Part shown: piece after piece, positions 1 through 11,658 of the stretch | Position numbering within the stretch: position 1 is the first letter of the stretch | How the letters are laid out: each line of letters opens with the position of its first letter | Assembly: GCF_024586455.1 (NCBI RefSeq) | Contig: NC_065921.1 | Coordinates: 79,792,163-79,856,162, forward strand | Source of the DNA: Bactrocera neohumeralis | Lineage: Eukaryota; Arthropoda; Insecta; Diptera; Tephritidae | Direction: 5' to 3' | Length of the DNA: 64,000 bases | The notes under the pieces: generated by a model | Seen by the model: only the letters and a program-made list of their open reading frames with translations | Database searches by the model: none | What the model was told of the DNA's origin: nothing | Made by a program: the position numbers and the translations under genes

Positions 1-344
1 TGCGGGCGGGCGAAGAAAGTTCACTACAACATATGGCAGAGTGTAATTTGCCCAACAAGTTAAAGTCATCAACTCATTTTAATTGGCGGTTACACAAACT
101 AAACTAGATAGACACAAGTGGGGAGAGGGGGTAGAGAACACATACTACATATATACGAGCATGGTATATACTGAAAGTGAAGCGAAAGCATAGCGGTAAG
201 GCGCTGAGCGTGGGAACAAGATAGCAAACAAAAGAAAATCCTTGAAACTACGCGGCTGTTATACAACCATGAGTCGAAGAGCTGCGAAGAGTTTCGACTT
301 TTGTTAAATTACGCAAAAAAAGTATAGAAAACCGCAAAAGAGCG
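1..344. other. Non-coding, no gene seen
   Basis: AT-rich sequence with a short G-rich run near 119-134. No splice-flanked coding frame or known element was recognised. Confidence 0.5.
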
Positions 345-520
345 TAATGAGCAGCAGTGAACAGGAGTGAGTACGAGTGCATAGGAGTGAGTACGAGTGA
401 GTGAGTGTGTGGAGTGCAGAGAGTACCAGTGAGTGGATGTGGGGAGTGCAGGGAGTACGAGTGAGTGGGAAACGGTGGGAGTGGGTGGGAGGAGCGCAGT
501 GAGTAATAGCTGGGCCGGCA
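345..520. repeat. GAGTG-type minisatellite
   Basis: Imperfect repeats of GAGTGAGTACGAGTG with a longer unit of about 33 bp (TGTGGAGTGCAGAGAGTACC and a diverged neighbour) from about 410 to 480. Open frames on the minus strand here (CTC/ACTC-rich, reading Ser/His/Leu/Thr) are products of the repeat and not genes. Confidence 0.7.
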
Positions 521-1490
521 AGCACTCACACACTCATACAGGCAGTGAGTGAGAGTTGTTGAAGATGAAAACTTTTTGGCTAAAATAAATTCAAATTCAA
601 AGCACACAAAATGGATCTATGGTCTAAGTAAATAAATGGCAGCAAGCGGTGGTACGCTCAGCGGTTGGATAAATGTTGAGTGCTGAGCGGCAGCATAAAA
701 TATCGAAAATAAAATGTTAAAAGTGTAATTTGGCGGAAGTTGGGACCGCGAGTGCGACTGCCGAGCGCAGGTGGGTGCCAGAGGGATTAGGTTAGATTAT
801 GCAAAATTTAGTGGCTGCCGCATGAGAGTGTGAAGCTGAACTGAACTAAAAAGGCAAAGCGATTAAAAATGGAGCGTGGAAAGCAAAAGCATAAAGAAAG
901 TACATGAAAAAGTTAAAAACCATAATTGCTAGAGCAAGAGCACGTAAATTGTATACACTTCAAACTCTATGCAAAACTCGTGCAAAGTTTAAAAATCTTT
1001 CGTACAACAAATCCGGGACGCTATCGTTGCGCCGAAATCAGTTAGTCAAGCGAAAATTAACCAACTGAAAGCGGTCAAAAGCGCTATTGATTGAAAAGTG
1101 CAAAGAAAATTCGAAACAACAACTATAAAGTTTGGTAATAAAAGAGCGATGCGAATCAAAAAAAAAAAAACAAAAAAGATTACAACAAAGATGTGAACGA
1201 GAGCACATGCGGGCGACAGGATTAAGTATTCTTCGGAGCATGGCAAACTTTTAGTGCGCGCGTGCTGGGAGTTAATGTATAGCAAATTAATAAAAACGAT
1301 CCACCACGAGTGGAGTGAGAAGAGTGATGACTGAAAATCGAACAAAAATCGAAAAATAATGAGAGGAAAAAAACGAGGTAGAAAATGCAAGGCATGAGCG
1401 GGAGATGGCGAGAAGTTTTCAAGTGGCGACGGAAGCACGAAAAAATGGAAACTGGAAAGCGAAAGAGTAAAATAAGAAAAAAAGAAAATA
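521..1490. other. Purine-rich non-coding DNA
   Basis: A/G-rich on the plus strand. A 190-codon minus-strand frame (1046-1618) is Phe/Leu/Ile-rich because it reads the complement of A-rich DNA, so I do not call it a gene. It could be 5' untranslated or intronic sequence of a neighbouring gene, but nothing decides this. Confidence 0.45.
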
Positions 1491-2360
1491 ATAAAAATGC
1501 AACAACAAATTAATAGAACAAATATAACAACAAAAGCAGCAAACAAAATTACATCAACAAAAATGCAAAAACTAGAGCTATGGAGTAGAATAGGTAAGAA
1601 AAATAGAGGCAACAGCAAAGATTACAACAACAACAAACTAAAAAATACAATAACAACTAAATATAAAAGAAAGTTCACAAAAGAATAACAAAAAAAGAGT
1701 ACAACAACAAAAAGAACAAAAACTAGAGTTATGGAGTAGAAAAGGCAAGAAACAGCTGCAACAACAAATTAAAATAATACAACAACAACAAAAAATACAA
1801 CAACAACAAACCAGAAAACACAACAACAATAAAATAAGAAAAAACATCAAAAGAAGAAGATATAACAAAAACAACGGAAGAAATACAACAACACAAATAT
1901 AAAATACAACAACAACAAACAAGAAAATACAACAATAACTAAAGAAAAACAACGATGACAGCAAAATAAAAAGTAAAACAACAAAATAAAAAAACAACAA
2001 CAATGTCAAAAAATTACAACAAAAAAAAACTTCTCAAACTACCGCAGTGACGAAATTTTTTTGCAAATCAGAAAAACCAGCAGCAGAATTGTTAAGAAAA
2101 CGCCACAACAACAAAAATCATGAAGAGAGGTCAGCAAAACATAAGAGCTTGGTCAAACTTGCTGCAAACTATGAAAAAATCCGGGAAAACAGTTCGCCAA
2201 CAAGCACAAAGCCATAAGAGTATCGTAAAGCTTGGCGAAACTAAAAGCGAAAACAAAAAAAAATACTATAACAAAAAAATTTACAACAACAAAAAATACT
2301 ACAACAACAAAATTTGCAACAACAGCAGCAAAATTTTTCACAACTAAAATATATCGCCGC
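1490..2360. repeat. CAA/AAC-rich low-complexity tract
   Basis: About 870 bp dominated by AACAAC, ACAACAAA and AAAATACAACAAC words. Similar tracts are frequent in introns and 5' UTRs of flies. Frames in both directions stay open because the repeat lacks stops in some phases (Asn/Thr/Lys on plus, Leu/Val/Cys/Phe on minus). Confidence 0.75.
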
Positions 2361-3065
2361 CCAAAAATGCCAGCCAAAAGTTGCGCACTTCCTCAGTGTC
2401 GCTGCTTTTATTATTGTTTATTTGTAGTTGTTTTTGCTATTTACTATTAAGCCACTTTTGATGGGACGCATTCAGCGCTGTGTGGCTATGCGAAAGTTTG
2501 TTTGGAAGTTTTGAACTTGAAACTAAAATTTTTTACGCTTTATTACACTACTTTGGCAATGAACGAAACAAAAACAAAGAATAAAGAAATAAAAAAGCGA
2601 AAAAGTGAAAAAAAATCAAGTGGACTGCTGCCCACGCACCTTGCGTATATAAAAGAAAGCTGTCGCGCGTTGCCCGATTTCATTATTCAACATATGCCTG
2701 CTGTGGCGGTGGTGCAGGAAGTTCAATAAGTTCGCAAACAAAAAAAAACTTACAAACATAAATATTTTATGAAGCGGCGATGGGCAGTGTGGCTTAACGC
2801 CGCCTTACTTTGCGTCTCACACGCACATCCTTGCAGCTTATGCAATGTGTCGCGTCATAGTTCAACCGAAATTCAAGACTCACCACCCCCAACAGCACAC
2901 ATTTTTGTTATTGTTGTACGAGAAAAAAGTTGCAAAAACACAAAAAGTATTCTACTTACTTGCCTCTTCAGCACCGCTTAGCATTTCGCCTTTAAGCTCT
3001 CCACTTTGGACTTCATTTGACCGATAGCTGCTCGCTACGTTGCTCTTTTGAAGTATTTGTTAGCA
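2361..3065. other. Non-coding, no gene seen
   Basis: Mixed-composition sequence without a recognisable exon, RNA gene or repeat. Confidence 0.4.
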
Positions 3066-3920
3066 TTATACCCTAAACATATACTATAGTAAGTTTGTTA
3101 ACAACCAGAAAGGAAACGTCAGAGACTCTGTAAATTATATATACACACATATCCATATATATATAAATATATATCTATAAAAGATCGGCGTGACAACCTG
3201 AGACGATTTAGTCATATCGGCCTGTTTGTATATACGCGAACTTGTCTTACAGTTTTTGAGATATCGATCTGGAATTTTGCTGGCGGACTTTTCTCACCAA
3301 AACGCTGATCATTTGTCGGAACAGTCAATGTCAGATCACTATAGCATATAGCTGCCATACAAACTAAGCGATCGAAATTAAGTGCTTGTATGGAAAGCTT
3401 TTTCATTTGATGAGATATCATCATGAAATTCAGCAAGAATTATTTCAAAAGAAAACGCTATAATCCACGAAACACATGTTCAGATCCGGCTAATATAGCA
3501 TATAGCTGCCATACAAACTGGACCATAAAAGTCAAGTTCTTGTAAGAAAAACTTTTTTATTTGGGGAGATATCGTCACGAAACTCGGCAGAGCTTATTTT
3601 TCAAGACAACACTACAATCTTTGAAAAAAATTTTCAGATCGGAACACTATAGCATATAGCTGTCATACAAACTGGACCATAAAAGTCAAGTTCTTGTAAG
3701 AAAAACTTTTTTATTTTATGAGATATCATCACGAAATTCGGTAGAGATTATTCTCCAAGACAACACTACAATCTTCGAAAAAAATTTTCAGATCGGATCA
3801 CTATAGCATATAGCTGCCATACAAACTGACCATGCACAGACCAATCAAAACCAAGCTCTTGTATGCAAAATTTACTTGTGTAGGGTACTAAAGCTTCCTT
3901 GCAACCCAACTTAACTTTAC
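3066..3920 (-). mobile_element. DINE-like element A with 154-bp central repeats
   Basis: Reverse orientation. Four copies of the motif AGCATATAGCTGCCATACAA have GCTGYC at 3351, 3505, 3659 and 3813, an exact 154-bp period. It opens with TTATACCCTAAAC and the AGAAACGTCAGAGACTCT-like tail block, and closes with GGGTACTAAAGCTTCC, the degenerate subterminal region shared with the other copies. Structure (unique ends, central tandem repeats of about 150 bp, a GACAGACGGACAG stretch in better copies) resembles Helitron-derived DINE-1/DINE-TR1 elements of flies. The family name is my inference from memory. The repeat structure is seen directly. Confidence 0.75.
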
Positions 3921-5130
3921 TACGCGTTTTATTGTTGCTTTTGTATTTTTTTTGTGTAAAAAAGCAAACCGTAAAGTATGACGGCGCCATCAATATAATC
4001 GTCAGTCAAATGTATAACCAAAAGTGCCACATTAGCAAAGTGTTCGACACCAACAACTTACAATATACTTAAGTACAGTTTCAGCTTGATTATCCTGCGT
4101 AAACAACAACAAAGGCCATTGTTGTACAAACCTAATCTTTCTGCACACTTTGACACATTAAACTTAAAAGTGAAAAATGGATGTTAATAATGATAACAAC
4201 AAAAATGTTGCATGGAAAATTGTAAAGTCATCAATACAGCAGCGATCAGCGATGAATCAAGCAAACAACAAAGAAAAAAACCAAATTTTGGAAAGAAAAA
4301 AATATTTGGAAAGTTTTATCTAATGCTGGCTAATAATGTGTGCGTGTGCGTTTTATGTTGTTTTACAATTAAAAAGTTTGCTCATAAATATTTTATGGTG
4401 CTAACAACTGCTGCATTTCGAGCACTTTTTTCGTTTAATCACACAAAAAACTTCAAAGCAGCAAAACAAAATTTTGTTTATTTACATATATTTACTTATA
4501 TATTTTATATGCTAACAAATTAGGCTAACTATTTTGTTGGTAGCGCCATTATTGACCTTCGAAAATTAAAATATATCGACATATTCTTGTTAAACTGTAG
4601 TAGACTTTTAGGCGCTTATCCTTTTGCAGGCAATGTGTGCTAGATTGGCGTTTATTTAGGGGTAGAGAAAGTAGCATATTAAACTATTTTAGTGAATTTT
4701 AGGTTTTTATTATTTTTCGGGTAATTTTCAAGAATTTTCATAATATTTTCTTTTAACTTTTTTAGATTTTTTTTCGCAATAAAATATTTTTAAATTGCAA
4801 AAATGTTAAAATTTGTATGTTGGTTTCATATCTTTCTAATTATTCATTGAATTTACAATTTTTGTTGGAAACCATTGTTTTAATTGCGCAAATCTTCTAA
4901 ATTTTTTGCCACAAAATCAGGCGGTATTGAATGGTGACCTAAATCCGAAAATAAAAAATATTTTTATTTATTTTAAACACAAGAGATACTTGATATCTAT
5001 TCGATTTTTGCTAAACTATGATAATAATAGCTTCAATTTTCGCAAAACAAAAATATGCTCTACGTCAGGTTAGGTTATTTGGGTGTTAAGGTCACATTTG
5101 TAGAGTTAGAGTGTAGACAAAACCTTTATA
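3921..5130. other. AT-rich non-coding DNA
   Basis: No coding or structured feature recognised. Very T-rich between 4680 and 4920. The 103-codon plus frame at 4212-4523 is Lys/Phe-rich, starts inside A-rich DNA and resembles nothing I know. Confidence 0.4.
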
Positions 5131-5147
5131 ATGCCAAAAACTTAAAA

Positions 5148-5420
5148 CGATAAATGAAATATGTGCTTATTTGTTAGCGGTAGTAGCTCTGTTTTTTCCG
5201 TGGCGAGCTGGAGGTGGTGTGAGTCGGGCCATGCTTGGGTCCTTATCATGACCTGGTTAAACTTTCTTCGCGCTTTTTCTTTGTCTCGTGCTCTAATTAT
5301 TGCTGCAATGTCGTCCCTGTAGCCAATTAAGTACGATTCGTCTGGCATTTCGAGTTTTAGTACAGCGTCGTAGCTGATGTTTCACAAGTCTGGGTCTGGA
5401 ATGGATCCTTGTGCTGCTCC
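5148..5420 (-). pseudogene. LINE reverse transcriptase fragment
   Basis: The minus-strand reading gives TAGAAQGSIPDPDL, then ISYDAVLKLEMPDESYLIGY followed by RDDIAAIIRARDKEKARR, then RTQAWPDSHHLQLATEKTEL. These match the QGSxLGPxLWN, YADDIA and TEKTEL blocks of R1/LOA-group LINE reverse transcriptases. The catalytic YADD reads YRDD, so one essential position is changed, and the W of LWN is a stop. Upstream palm and fingers are absent. Confidence 0.8.
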
Positions 5421-5639
5421 TGCCGTGACCGCTATCTGTCGTGATTCTTCTTTTGTTTGGTGCATCGGCTTCTCTACACCTGGATCTCTTGTAGGATATG
5501 CGAAGGCGGAGGAATGTACGTCTGTGTTGGGCGATACTTTCAGTTCACCAGTAAACTATTGTTTTATGTTTGCTGTGGGAAGCCTTTCGGTATTGATTTT
5601 TGACAGCATCTTGTTATATGAAGCGTGGTGTTTTTGGAA

Positions 5640-6060
5640 TTTTTTCTTGCAATTATGGGGTAGGATTCGTGCTCCAGTACTTTTCCTGTGCTGATTAGCG
5701 TTTGTTCCGGTGTTGATCGTGAAAGAAATGTGCAGATGAGCGTAATCGTTTAGGACTTTCCATTTCTTTATTGAGCCTGCCGTGCATTCTGATGATAGGG
5801 TAATGTCCGGTCTTCTAAACGTGGTCGCATTTCCCGTATTGAGCACTATTAGACAAAGCTGCGCAGTCATTTCTAGATTGCGCTTTCCTCTCGAGTCCGT
5901 GTTTGGTATACCCCACTCTACGGCTTTGGAATTTAAGTCTCCGGCGATAATTAGTTGACCTTCTTTAGACCTGACTGCGTTCTCAATACTGCTGAGCTTT
6001 TCTTGGTACTAATGTATGCTATCGCTTGGGGTCAGGTAGCAGGCTTTTGGAGTTTTCCTT
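5640..6060 (-). pseudogene. LINE apurinic-like endonuclease fragment
   Basis: The minus-strand reading contains ACYLTPSDSIH, EKLSSIENAV, QLIIAGDLNSKAVEWGIPNT (the GDLN catalytic block), then QLCLIVLNTGNATTFRR and PDITLSS. These are the successive blocks of the endonuclease/exonuclease/phosphatase domain that opens ORF2 of R1-clade elements. The N-terminal part with the first catalytic Asn/Glu is missing. The usual GSDH block appears as a degraded YAHLHISFTIN. Confidence 0.8.
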
Positions 6061-6139
6061 CATCGCAGCCTGCAGTTAATTCAGCCAATTTTAATACGTA
6101 CCTGTCGCAACAGTACGTCAGCCTTATCCTGATTGAGCG

Positions 6140-6933
6140 TTATATGGTATATGTCCTTACCTGTTCTCCTGTGTTAGTTGCTGTTATGCTTATCGCCAAT
6201 TCTTCGATGGGGTCCTGTAAAGCTTCTTTTACAGCTCTCGCTACTTCCTCTTTTGTTGTGAGTGAATCGAAGTCTTTAGTCTCTAAAGTACCCTTTGTTT
6301 TAAGGTCAGCCATAGTTACAGATTCTTTAAGGTTGGTCGTGAGTGCTTCGCAGAAGCTGGCTTTTGTGGACTTTTCCTTCCCCAGCTGTAATAGTAGGGC
6401 CTCGGCTCTTGTTTTGTGGATCCTTTTGATCTTAACCTTTGCTTCTTTAAGATCTACCGTGCTACGAATATTCTTAAGGACCTCGACTATTTTCTTCTGC
6501 TGGATTTATCATCACGATTTCTGATTGTAGTTTGGAAATATTATTTGTTCTTTGATTTGCAGCTATATTCTTCCCTTTTTGTCTCTCTTATTTTTATAGC
6601 ATATTTGTGTGCTTCCCATACTTTTACTTTGTTTCCGGGGGTCTTCGTGGCTTTTTAAGGCAAACCCTTTCGCCGCTGGCCATCTTTCTCATTTTCTGGT
6701 CACACTGTTTCTCGAGGCTCCAGAGGGCTTGTCGCGCGCCGCTTCGAGGTTGTTGGCTCTGAGGTCGTGATACGTCTGCTTAGATATCCTCGTCTTTTCT
6801 CATTTTCTGTGATGAGCCAGTTTCTGCTGTAACTCTTGATTACGTCGAAAAATTCATCTAACTGTGCCGCTCCGTTCTTAACATCCATGTTGTCGTTATT
6901 TTGTTTTGCCATCGCCGTCTTCATAGTTTGCAC
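6140..6933 (-). pseudogene. LINE ORF1 (gag-like) relic
   Basis: A start at 6933 opens 77 codons (MQTMKTAMAKQNNDNMD...). After a frameshifted, T-rich gap, a clean frame from about 6492 to 6143 reads KIVEVLKNIRSTVDLKEAKV, RAEALLLQLGKEKST, TKGTLETKDFDSLTTKEEV and NTGEQVRTYTI. It continues after a stop as TLNQDKADVLLRQ and RIKIG-INCRLR. This is the conserved central gag region of R1-type ORF1 proteins, which coat the RNA. The zinc knuckles that should follow are deleted. The long plus-strand frame at 5955-6524 is only the antisense of this relic. Confidence 0.75.
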
Positions 6934-7084
6934 GCTAGCCTTGTATTTTTATAAGGATCCCTCTTCTGCCCATCTTATTTGAGTAACATACTCCTGTTTC
7001 GGTGAGTTTTGAGGTCTTTCTGTGGTAGCAACTGGGGTGCTCTTCCCCCCTCTTTGCTCTACATGTATGTAAGTTGCATAAATA

Positions 7085-7599
7085 TTGGGTAGTCGAAAAA
7101 GTCTTTTCGTATTTTGTCAATAGATGCCGCTGCTGTCGTATATCATCAGTGCTACCAACCACATTGTTTCATACCATATAGTGTTGGAAAGGTAAGATCT
7201 TAAGCTTCATTTCGGCGCAAAGAAATTAAATTCGGAGAAGTTGAAAAAAAGTTACAGCTGTTCAAAAATGAGTGAAAATAATGAATAAATTCGCTTTATT
7301 TTGAAATTTTTGTATAAAAAAGGGAAGAATGTCACGCAAGCCAACAATTAAATTTGTGATGTTTACGGAGACTATGCTGTATCAGTTCGTGTAGCACAAC
7401 AGTGGTTCGCTCGCTTCCTTTCTGGAAATTTTGAAATTTCGATTTACAATGAAAGAATAATGTAATATCTCTAGGGAAAAATGGCAAAAAGTGGTCGACT
7501 AAAATGGTACATATTTGTTTATTTATTTATTTGCATAAAAATAAAAAAAATAAGTTGAAGTTTGATTAGAAATACGAAAAGACTTTTTCGACTATGCAA
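7085..7599 (+). mobile_element. Internally deleted mariner-like element
   Basis: Near-perfect terminal inverted repeats of about 28-30 bp: TAGTCGAAAAAGTCTTTTCG near 7091 and its reverse complement CGAAAAGACTTTTTCGACTA at 7575-7594. TA dinucleotides flank both ends (7083-7084 and 7600-7601), as expected for a mariner target-site duplication. A start at 7268 opens a relic of the transposase N-terminal helix-turn-helix (RFILKFLYKKGKN, CDVYGDYAVSVRVAQQWFAR) with stops after six codons and before CDVYG. The catalytic domain is deleted, so at 515 bp it is a non-autonomous element that could in principle be moved in trans. Confidence 0.88.
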
Positions 7600-7601
7600 T
7601 A

Positions 7602-8743
7602 TTTTATATAAAAATGAAATTTTTAATTTATATTTCAATATTTTATGTCAAAATACTTTATTTTTTAATTGTTTATATAACTACCTTAAACCGATCACTC
7701 ATCGAGTTCCAAGAATCAAATATTAACACACAATTTCAGTTGATATGACAACCTTTATATTTTCTTGTTACCTTTTCATGCATGCTATTATGTTATAGAC
7801 AAATATTTTATTATGATTTAACTGATATTATAAACCTTTTTTATCATTTACATTTACACTTGTTGATTTGAGTACTCAATTTTTGTTTCATTTTGCTTTG
7901 TTTACTTTCAGTTCGATATATTTTGGAAGGTAAATTTACTCTTTATGCATAATATATACTTGTATCATACGTATATGACAACCTTCCTAGAAGTGACATT
8001 TGAGTAGACACCATATATTGACTAAGAAAAGTATGTAAAATAGGTTTCCCTTATATACACATGTACATATATGTATATGCATATATATTAAGCACGCTGA
8101 GGTCCATAGCCACAAAGTTGTTGACAAATGGAAAGCTGCTGCGGCTTAGATGGATTTCTTTGCCTTTGCAAACTAACTTTCTAAGCCAACTAGAATCAAG
8201 TCAAGTCAAATATAAACCACCATGGAGGCACGCAAAAAGGTAGCCACTGCGTAACGGATACTAAGTAAACAAAATACTAGAATGTGCATGTGTGTGTGTG
8301 TGTGTGAAAGGTAAAAGGAAACTTTGAAAAGTCAAAAGCCCTAAAAATCAACCGAAAATTTGCGACAACACGAAGAGCGAAGAAGTCGAAAGGCAAAAAG
8401 CTGTAGGTATGTATGTGTATACATACATAGGTAAGGACAATACATACACAGAGCACACATATACACATGCAAGCAGTCGTTTTCAACTAGTATAAAGAGA
8501 GTGTGCATTCCTGAAGCGGCCATAAGCGCGCCGGGATTCGAAATTGACATTTATTCGTAGCAAGAAAATAGCAACAAAAGCAAAAAACAAGCGAGCAGCT
8601 AGCAGTCAGACTGAGTCTGTAACGCAAAAAGCTGCAAGCGACATACTTATATGTTAGAAAAAAGCCACACACATATGTACATGTTTTAGCAGGATTGGCT
8701 TTAGTCCATTTTAGACTGAAAAAAATTAGAAACAACAACAACA
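7602..8743. other. AT-rich non-coding DNA
   Basis: No gene recognised. A short (TG)n run lies at about 8287-8306 and CA/TA-rich microsatellite-like sequence around 8050-8090 and 8405-8470. Confidence 0.4.
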
Positions 8744-9302
8744 AACAAGAAAAAATTTTACTTTGGCTGCCTCGAAGCTATAACACCCTTCACAGGAGCA
8801 TTTCTTACAGCATTGGAGCGTATACAGAAGCTTTATGCTGCTTCTGATCAGTCTGTTTATATCGAAGCTATATGCTATAGTAAACCGATCTGAAAAACTT
8901 TGGAGGAGATTGTAGCCTAGTTTTGGGCAATAATAACGGTAAAATTTTGGGTAGATATCTTAGTGAAACAAACAGATTTTCATACTTGAATTTGCTTTTG
9001 ACCAGTCAGTTTGTATGGCAGCTATATGCGAAATTGAGCCGATCCCAAAGATATTTTAAGAGATTATACTCTACCTTGAGGCAATAATTTGTGTAAAATT
9101 TCGTGGGGATATCTCGTCAAATAAAAAAGTTTTCCATACAAGCACTTAATTTTGATTGTTCAGTTTGTATGGCAGCTATATGCTATAGCAGTCCGTTATT
9201 AGCGATTATGGCAAATAAGCAATTACTTGAGGAAGAAATGAATGTGTGCAAAATTTCATGTCGATACCTCAAAACATGAGGTCCTTTTCAGGGCATAAAA
9301 AT
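8744..9302 (+). mobile_element. DINE-like element B with 154-bp central repeats
   Basis: It starts AACAAGAAAAAATTTTACTT with a subterminal GGCTGCCTCGAAGC block, then three repeat starts (GCTATATG at 8867, 9021 and 9175), again exactly 154 bp apart. It ends with TTTTCAGGGCATAAAA. The CGACTCAGCT/GACAGACGGACAG tail block of complete copies is missing, so the 3' end is shortened. Confidence 0.75.
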
Positions 9303-11054
9303 AAACAAGCCTTTGAGTAGCAAAAACCCAGCTTTGACAGCCACTGGGCGTCAACTGAAGTTGTGCGTTCGACGTGTTGCGCCCAACCTTACTCATTCGA
9401 GAGCCTGTTGAAGAAGTTGCTCACTCCTGCTGACGCCCCTCCGCTTCCATATGCCACTTATGCTGCCAAGCAGTGAAAGCTTTTAGAGCCAACAAGCCAG
9501 CAAAATCCAAGCCACCAAATTGAAGCGCACGTAAATAGATTCTGCTGTTTTTGCATTTGTTTTTGCTTTTGCTGTTATGCTAACATGTAGCGGATTTTGT
9601 TTTGCGCTGATTCGCTTGCATTTACGAATTTGCAGCTGCATTTTTTGTACATTCTTCACATTGCCGCCGTGAGTAGCTTGTGCAGCTGAGCGCCGCTGTG
9701 ACGTTAGCAGCGGCAAGATATTGAAAATGCATAGATGCGAGGTATATGCAAACATAAATTTCTTTATATGTGCTTGTATGCACATGCATACCTATGCGCT
9801 GCCATAGTTAAATTTCGAGCCAGCGCTGGGCGTACGTGGCGTATGCGCGACACATGTGTGGCATGCGTTTCGCCATTTTGTGCATTTAGCGATGAGCATG
9901 TCGCATGTCGTTTTCTCTTCTATACTTCTGAGCAGCTTAGCGCTTAGACTTGCCGTTATATGCGCATATTTTGACATACTTTTCGTAAGCGTTGCGCTGA
10001 AAAGCAGGCTTTTGCCGAGGCTTTTTTGGTGTGCGTGAGTGAAAGTTGTTTTATTTTTATGTAAAAAGAGTTTTGTGACTACTTTTAGAGTTTAAAATTT
10101 TAAGTTTTATTTGCAGTTTGACATATGTATATAGTTAAAAATTGTAATGTATTCTATATCTAACAACTCACCTAATAAGCTCCTTTGTGGCTTTGCAAAG
10201 GCCTTGTGTGCTTTAGTAGCTTTTAACATGATAACTGGCATCTGTTATCACAGTAAACAGAAAATCGTTTGAAGACCAGCAGTTTTTAGGCGACAAGCTA
10301 ATTAAATTGTATATTTTTTTGAATATTTATTTTCCAAAACCGGTTAAATGAAATTGTATAGGAGATATGAGCTTATTTGAAAGACTTCTTTAGCGCTGTT
10401 TTCAGATTTGGTTGGAGTGATCGAAAGTTCTCTTACAATCTTCTTATATTTGGCTGGTAATTATCGAAGGAATACGGTTTTTCGATAAAAAAAAATCTTT
10501 TTTAACCACTTTGAAAAGAAATTTTTTCACAAAACATTATTTTTTTTCCAGAGAAGCCACAATTAAAAAAAAACCAAAAACATATTTTTGATTCGTCCTT
10601 CCATGATTGCGTGTGTTCATCTATAACAGTAATATTCTTTAATTTGAGCCTATTTTAAATCTTATACACCGCTAACTAAACCACACTAAATTCTGCAAAT
10701 GTGCATTTGTTTCATTTATTAATACAATGAAATGCTTCTTTAAATAATGTCCAAAAAAAGGACATTTTCCTGACTAGCAAGTAGATATAAAATAGATTTA
10801 AAAAAATCTCAAAACCAAACCAGTGCTTTCTGAAAGTTCCCTGAGAACCTCCTCTTTGAGTTTCTACTTATACTTTCCCTTGTTTTATGCTTAACCTTAA
10901 ACATTTTCATCATAAGGGAATTTTTTTAAATTTTTGTTTCGCATATTGAGTGTGTTTGATAAGTTCTAAGGTTTAAATTGACTTTTCTATGAGACCTTTG
11001 AAGATTTGTTAGACTTCTTTTTAAGAAAAACTCCTCAATTTACTTTGAAATCCT
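9303..11054. other. Intergenic or intronic DNA, no gene seen
   Basis: Moderate GC at 9340-10030 with short overlapping frames on both strands but no recognisable domain or splice structure. It is strongly AT-rich from 10030 on. Confidence 0.4.
10976..11045 (+). repeat. Copy of a short dispersed repeat
   Basis: The stretch TTCTATGAGACCTTTGAAGA ... GTTAGACTTCTTTTTAAG resembles two blocks near 15810 and 15956 (TTCTATGAGATCTTGAAGCA; CTCCTATGAAATCTTTAAAC). All three have the same order of sub-blocks and end in an AATTTACTTT-like run. This is a diverged small repeat of unknown class. Confidence 0.4.
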
Positions 11055-11058
11055 TTAA

Positions 11059-11654
11059 GGGATCGTCTCAGTGTGACCCTCCGAAAAATCACTAATTTTC
11101 GTAATTTTTTTAAACTTGAAATTAACTAATCGGCCTGGCTTTTTTTTAATTAATAAATAAACGATTTCGGCCGCAATTTTGATCTAAACCAAAAACTTTA
11201 AAAATATTATTAATTTGTAGGAAAGTCGCTTGCGCTGTGAAAGCTTTTTTGTTTTTTTCGAAATTTGACAAAATAGTGGCAGTTTGAACAAAAATGAATA
11301 GATTTTGGCTCTTTTTCGACAGTTTTTCAGTAAGATTTCAAAGAAAAAAACAGCTTCCATAGCGGACAGAGAATGACGTTATAAATATTTTCTCCAAATT
11401 GAAACTACATTTTTCAAAACTCTTTTTTTGAGAGTGAAAACCGCTTTTAAAAACACTATTCTGAGAAAAAAAGGTTTAAAGATTGGAGTCGCTATGTTCC
11501 CCACTCGGTTGCCTTACTACAAGAAACGCTGTAGCGACCGTTTCAATTTGAATTTCGATTTTTAGATTTGAGAAAATGTTCATTATAGTGTATACTATCC
11601 GATAATGCAACAAAAAAAATCGAGTTTTTGAAAATTTCACACAGAAATGATCCC
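11059..11654. mobile_element. TTAA-flanked MITE 1
   Basis: Left end TTAAGGGATCGTCTCAGTGT (from 11055); the right end, reverse-complemented, is TTAAGGGATCATTTCTGTGT (from 11658). Both ends show the same GGGATC-YTC-GTGTGA inverted repeat bounded by TTAA. The 596-bp interior is AT-rich and non-coding. A TTAA target suggests mobilisation by a piggyBac-type transposase, but because TTAA is itself palindromic a TA-targeting transposase cannot be excluded. Confidence 0.65.
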
Positions 11655-11658
11655 TTAA

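Larger units (their letters stand above)
5130..6950 (-). mobile_element. R1-like non-LTR retrotransposon relic
   Basis: A LINE on the minus strand with ORF1 (gag-like) at 6140-6933, endonuclease at about 5640-6060 and reverse transcriptase at about 5148-5420. Two internal deletions are visible. ORF1 stops just after RIKIG-INCRLR, the block that normally precedes the CCHC knuckles, and joins directly to the endonuclease (CYLTPSDSIH). The endonuclease then joins to the last part of the RT palm, skipping fingers and most of the palm. Its 5' end lies next to the mariner at 7085. It is dead: stops and frameshifts in both ORFs. Confidence 0.8.

Noticed and set aside
1046..1618. 190-codon minus-strand frame
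   Set aside because: Low-complexity Phe/Ile/Leu reading of purine-rich DNA; no domain, no similarity to known proteins.
5955..6524. 189-codon plus-strand frame
   Set aside because: It is the antisense of the LINE gag relic, which has clear homology on the minus strand.
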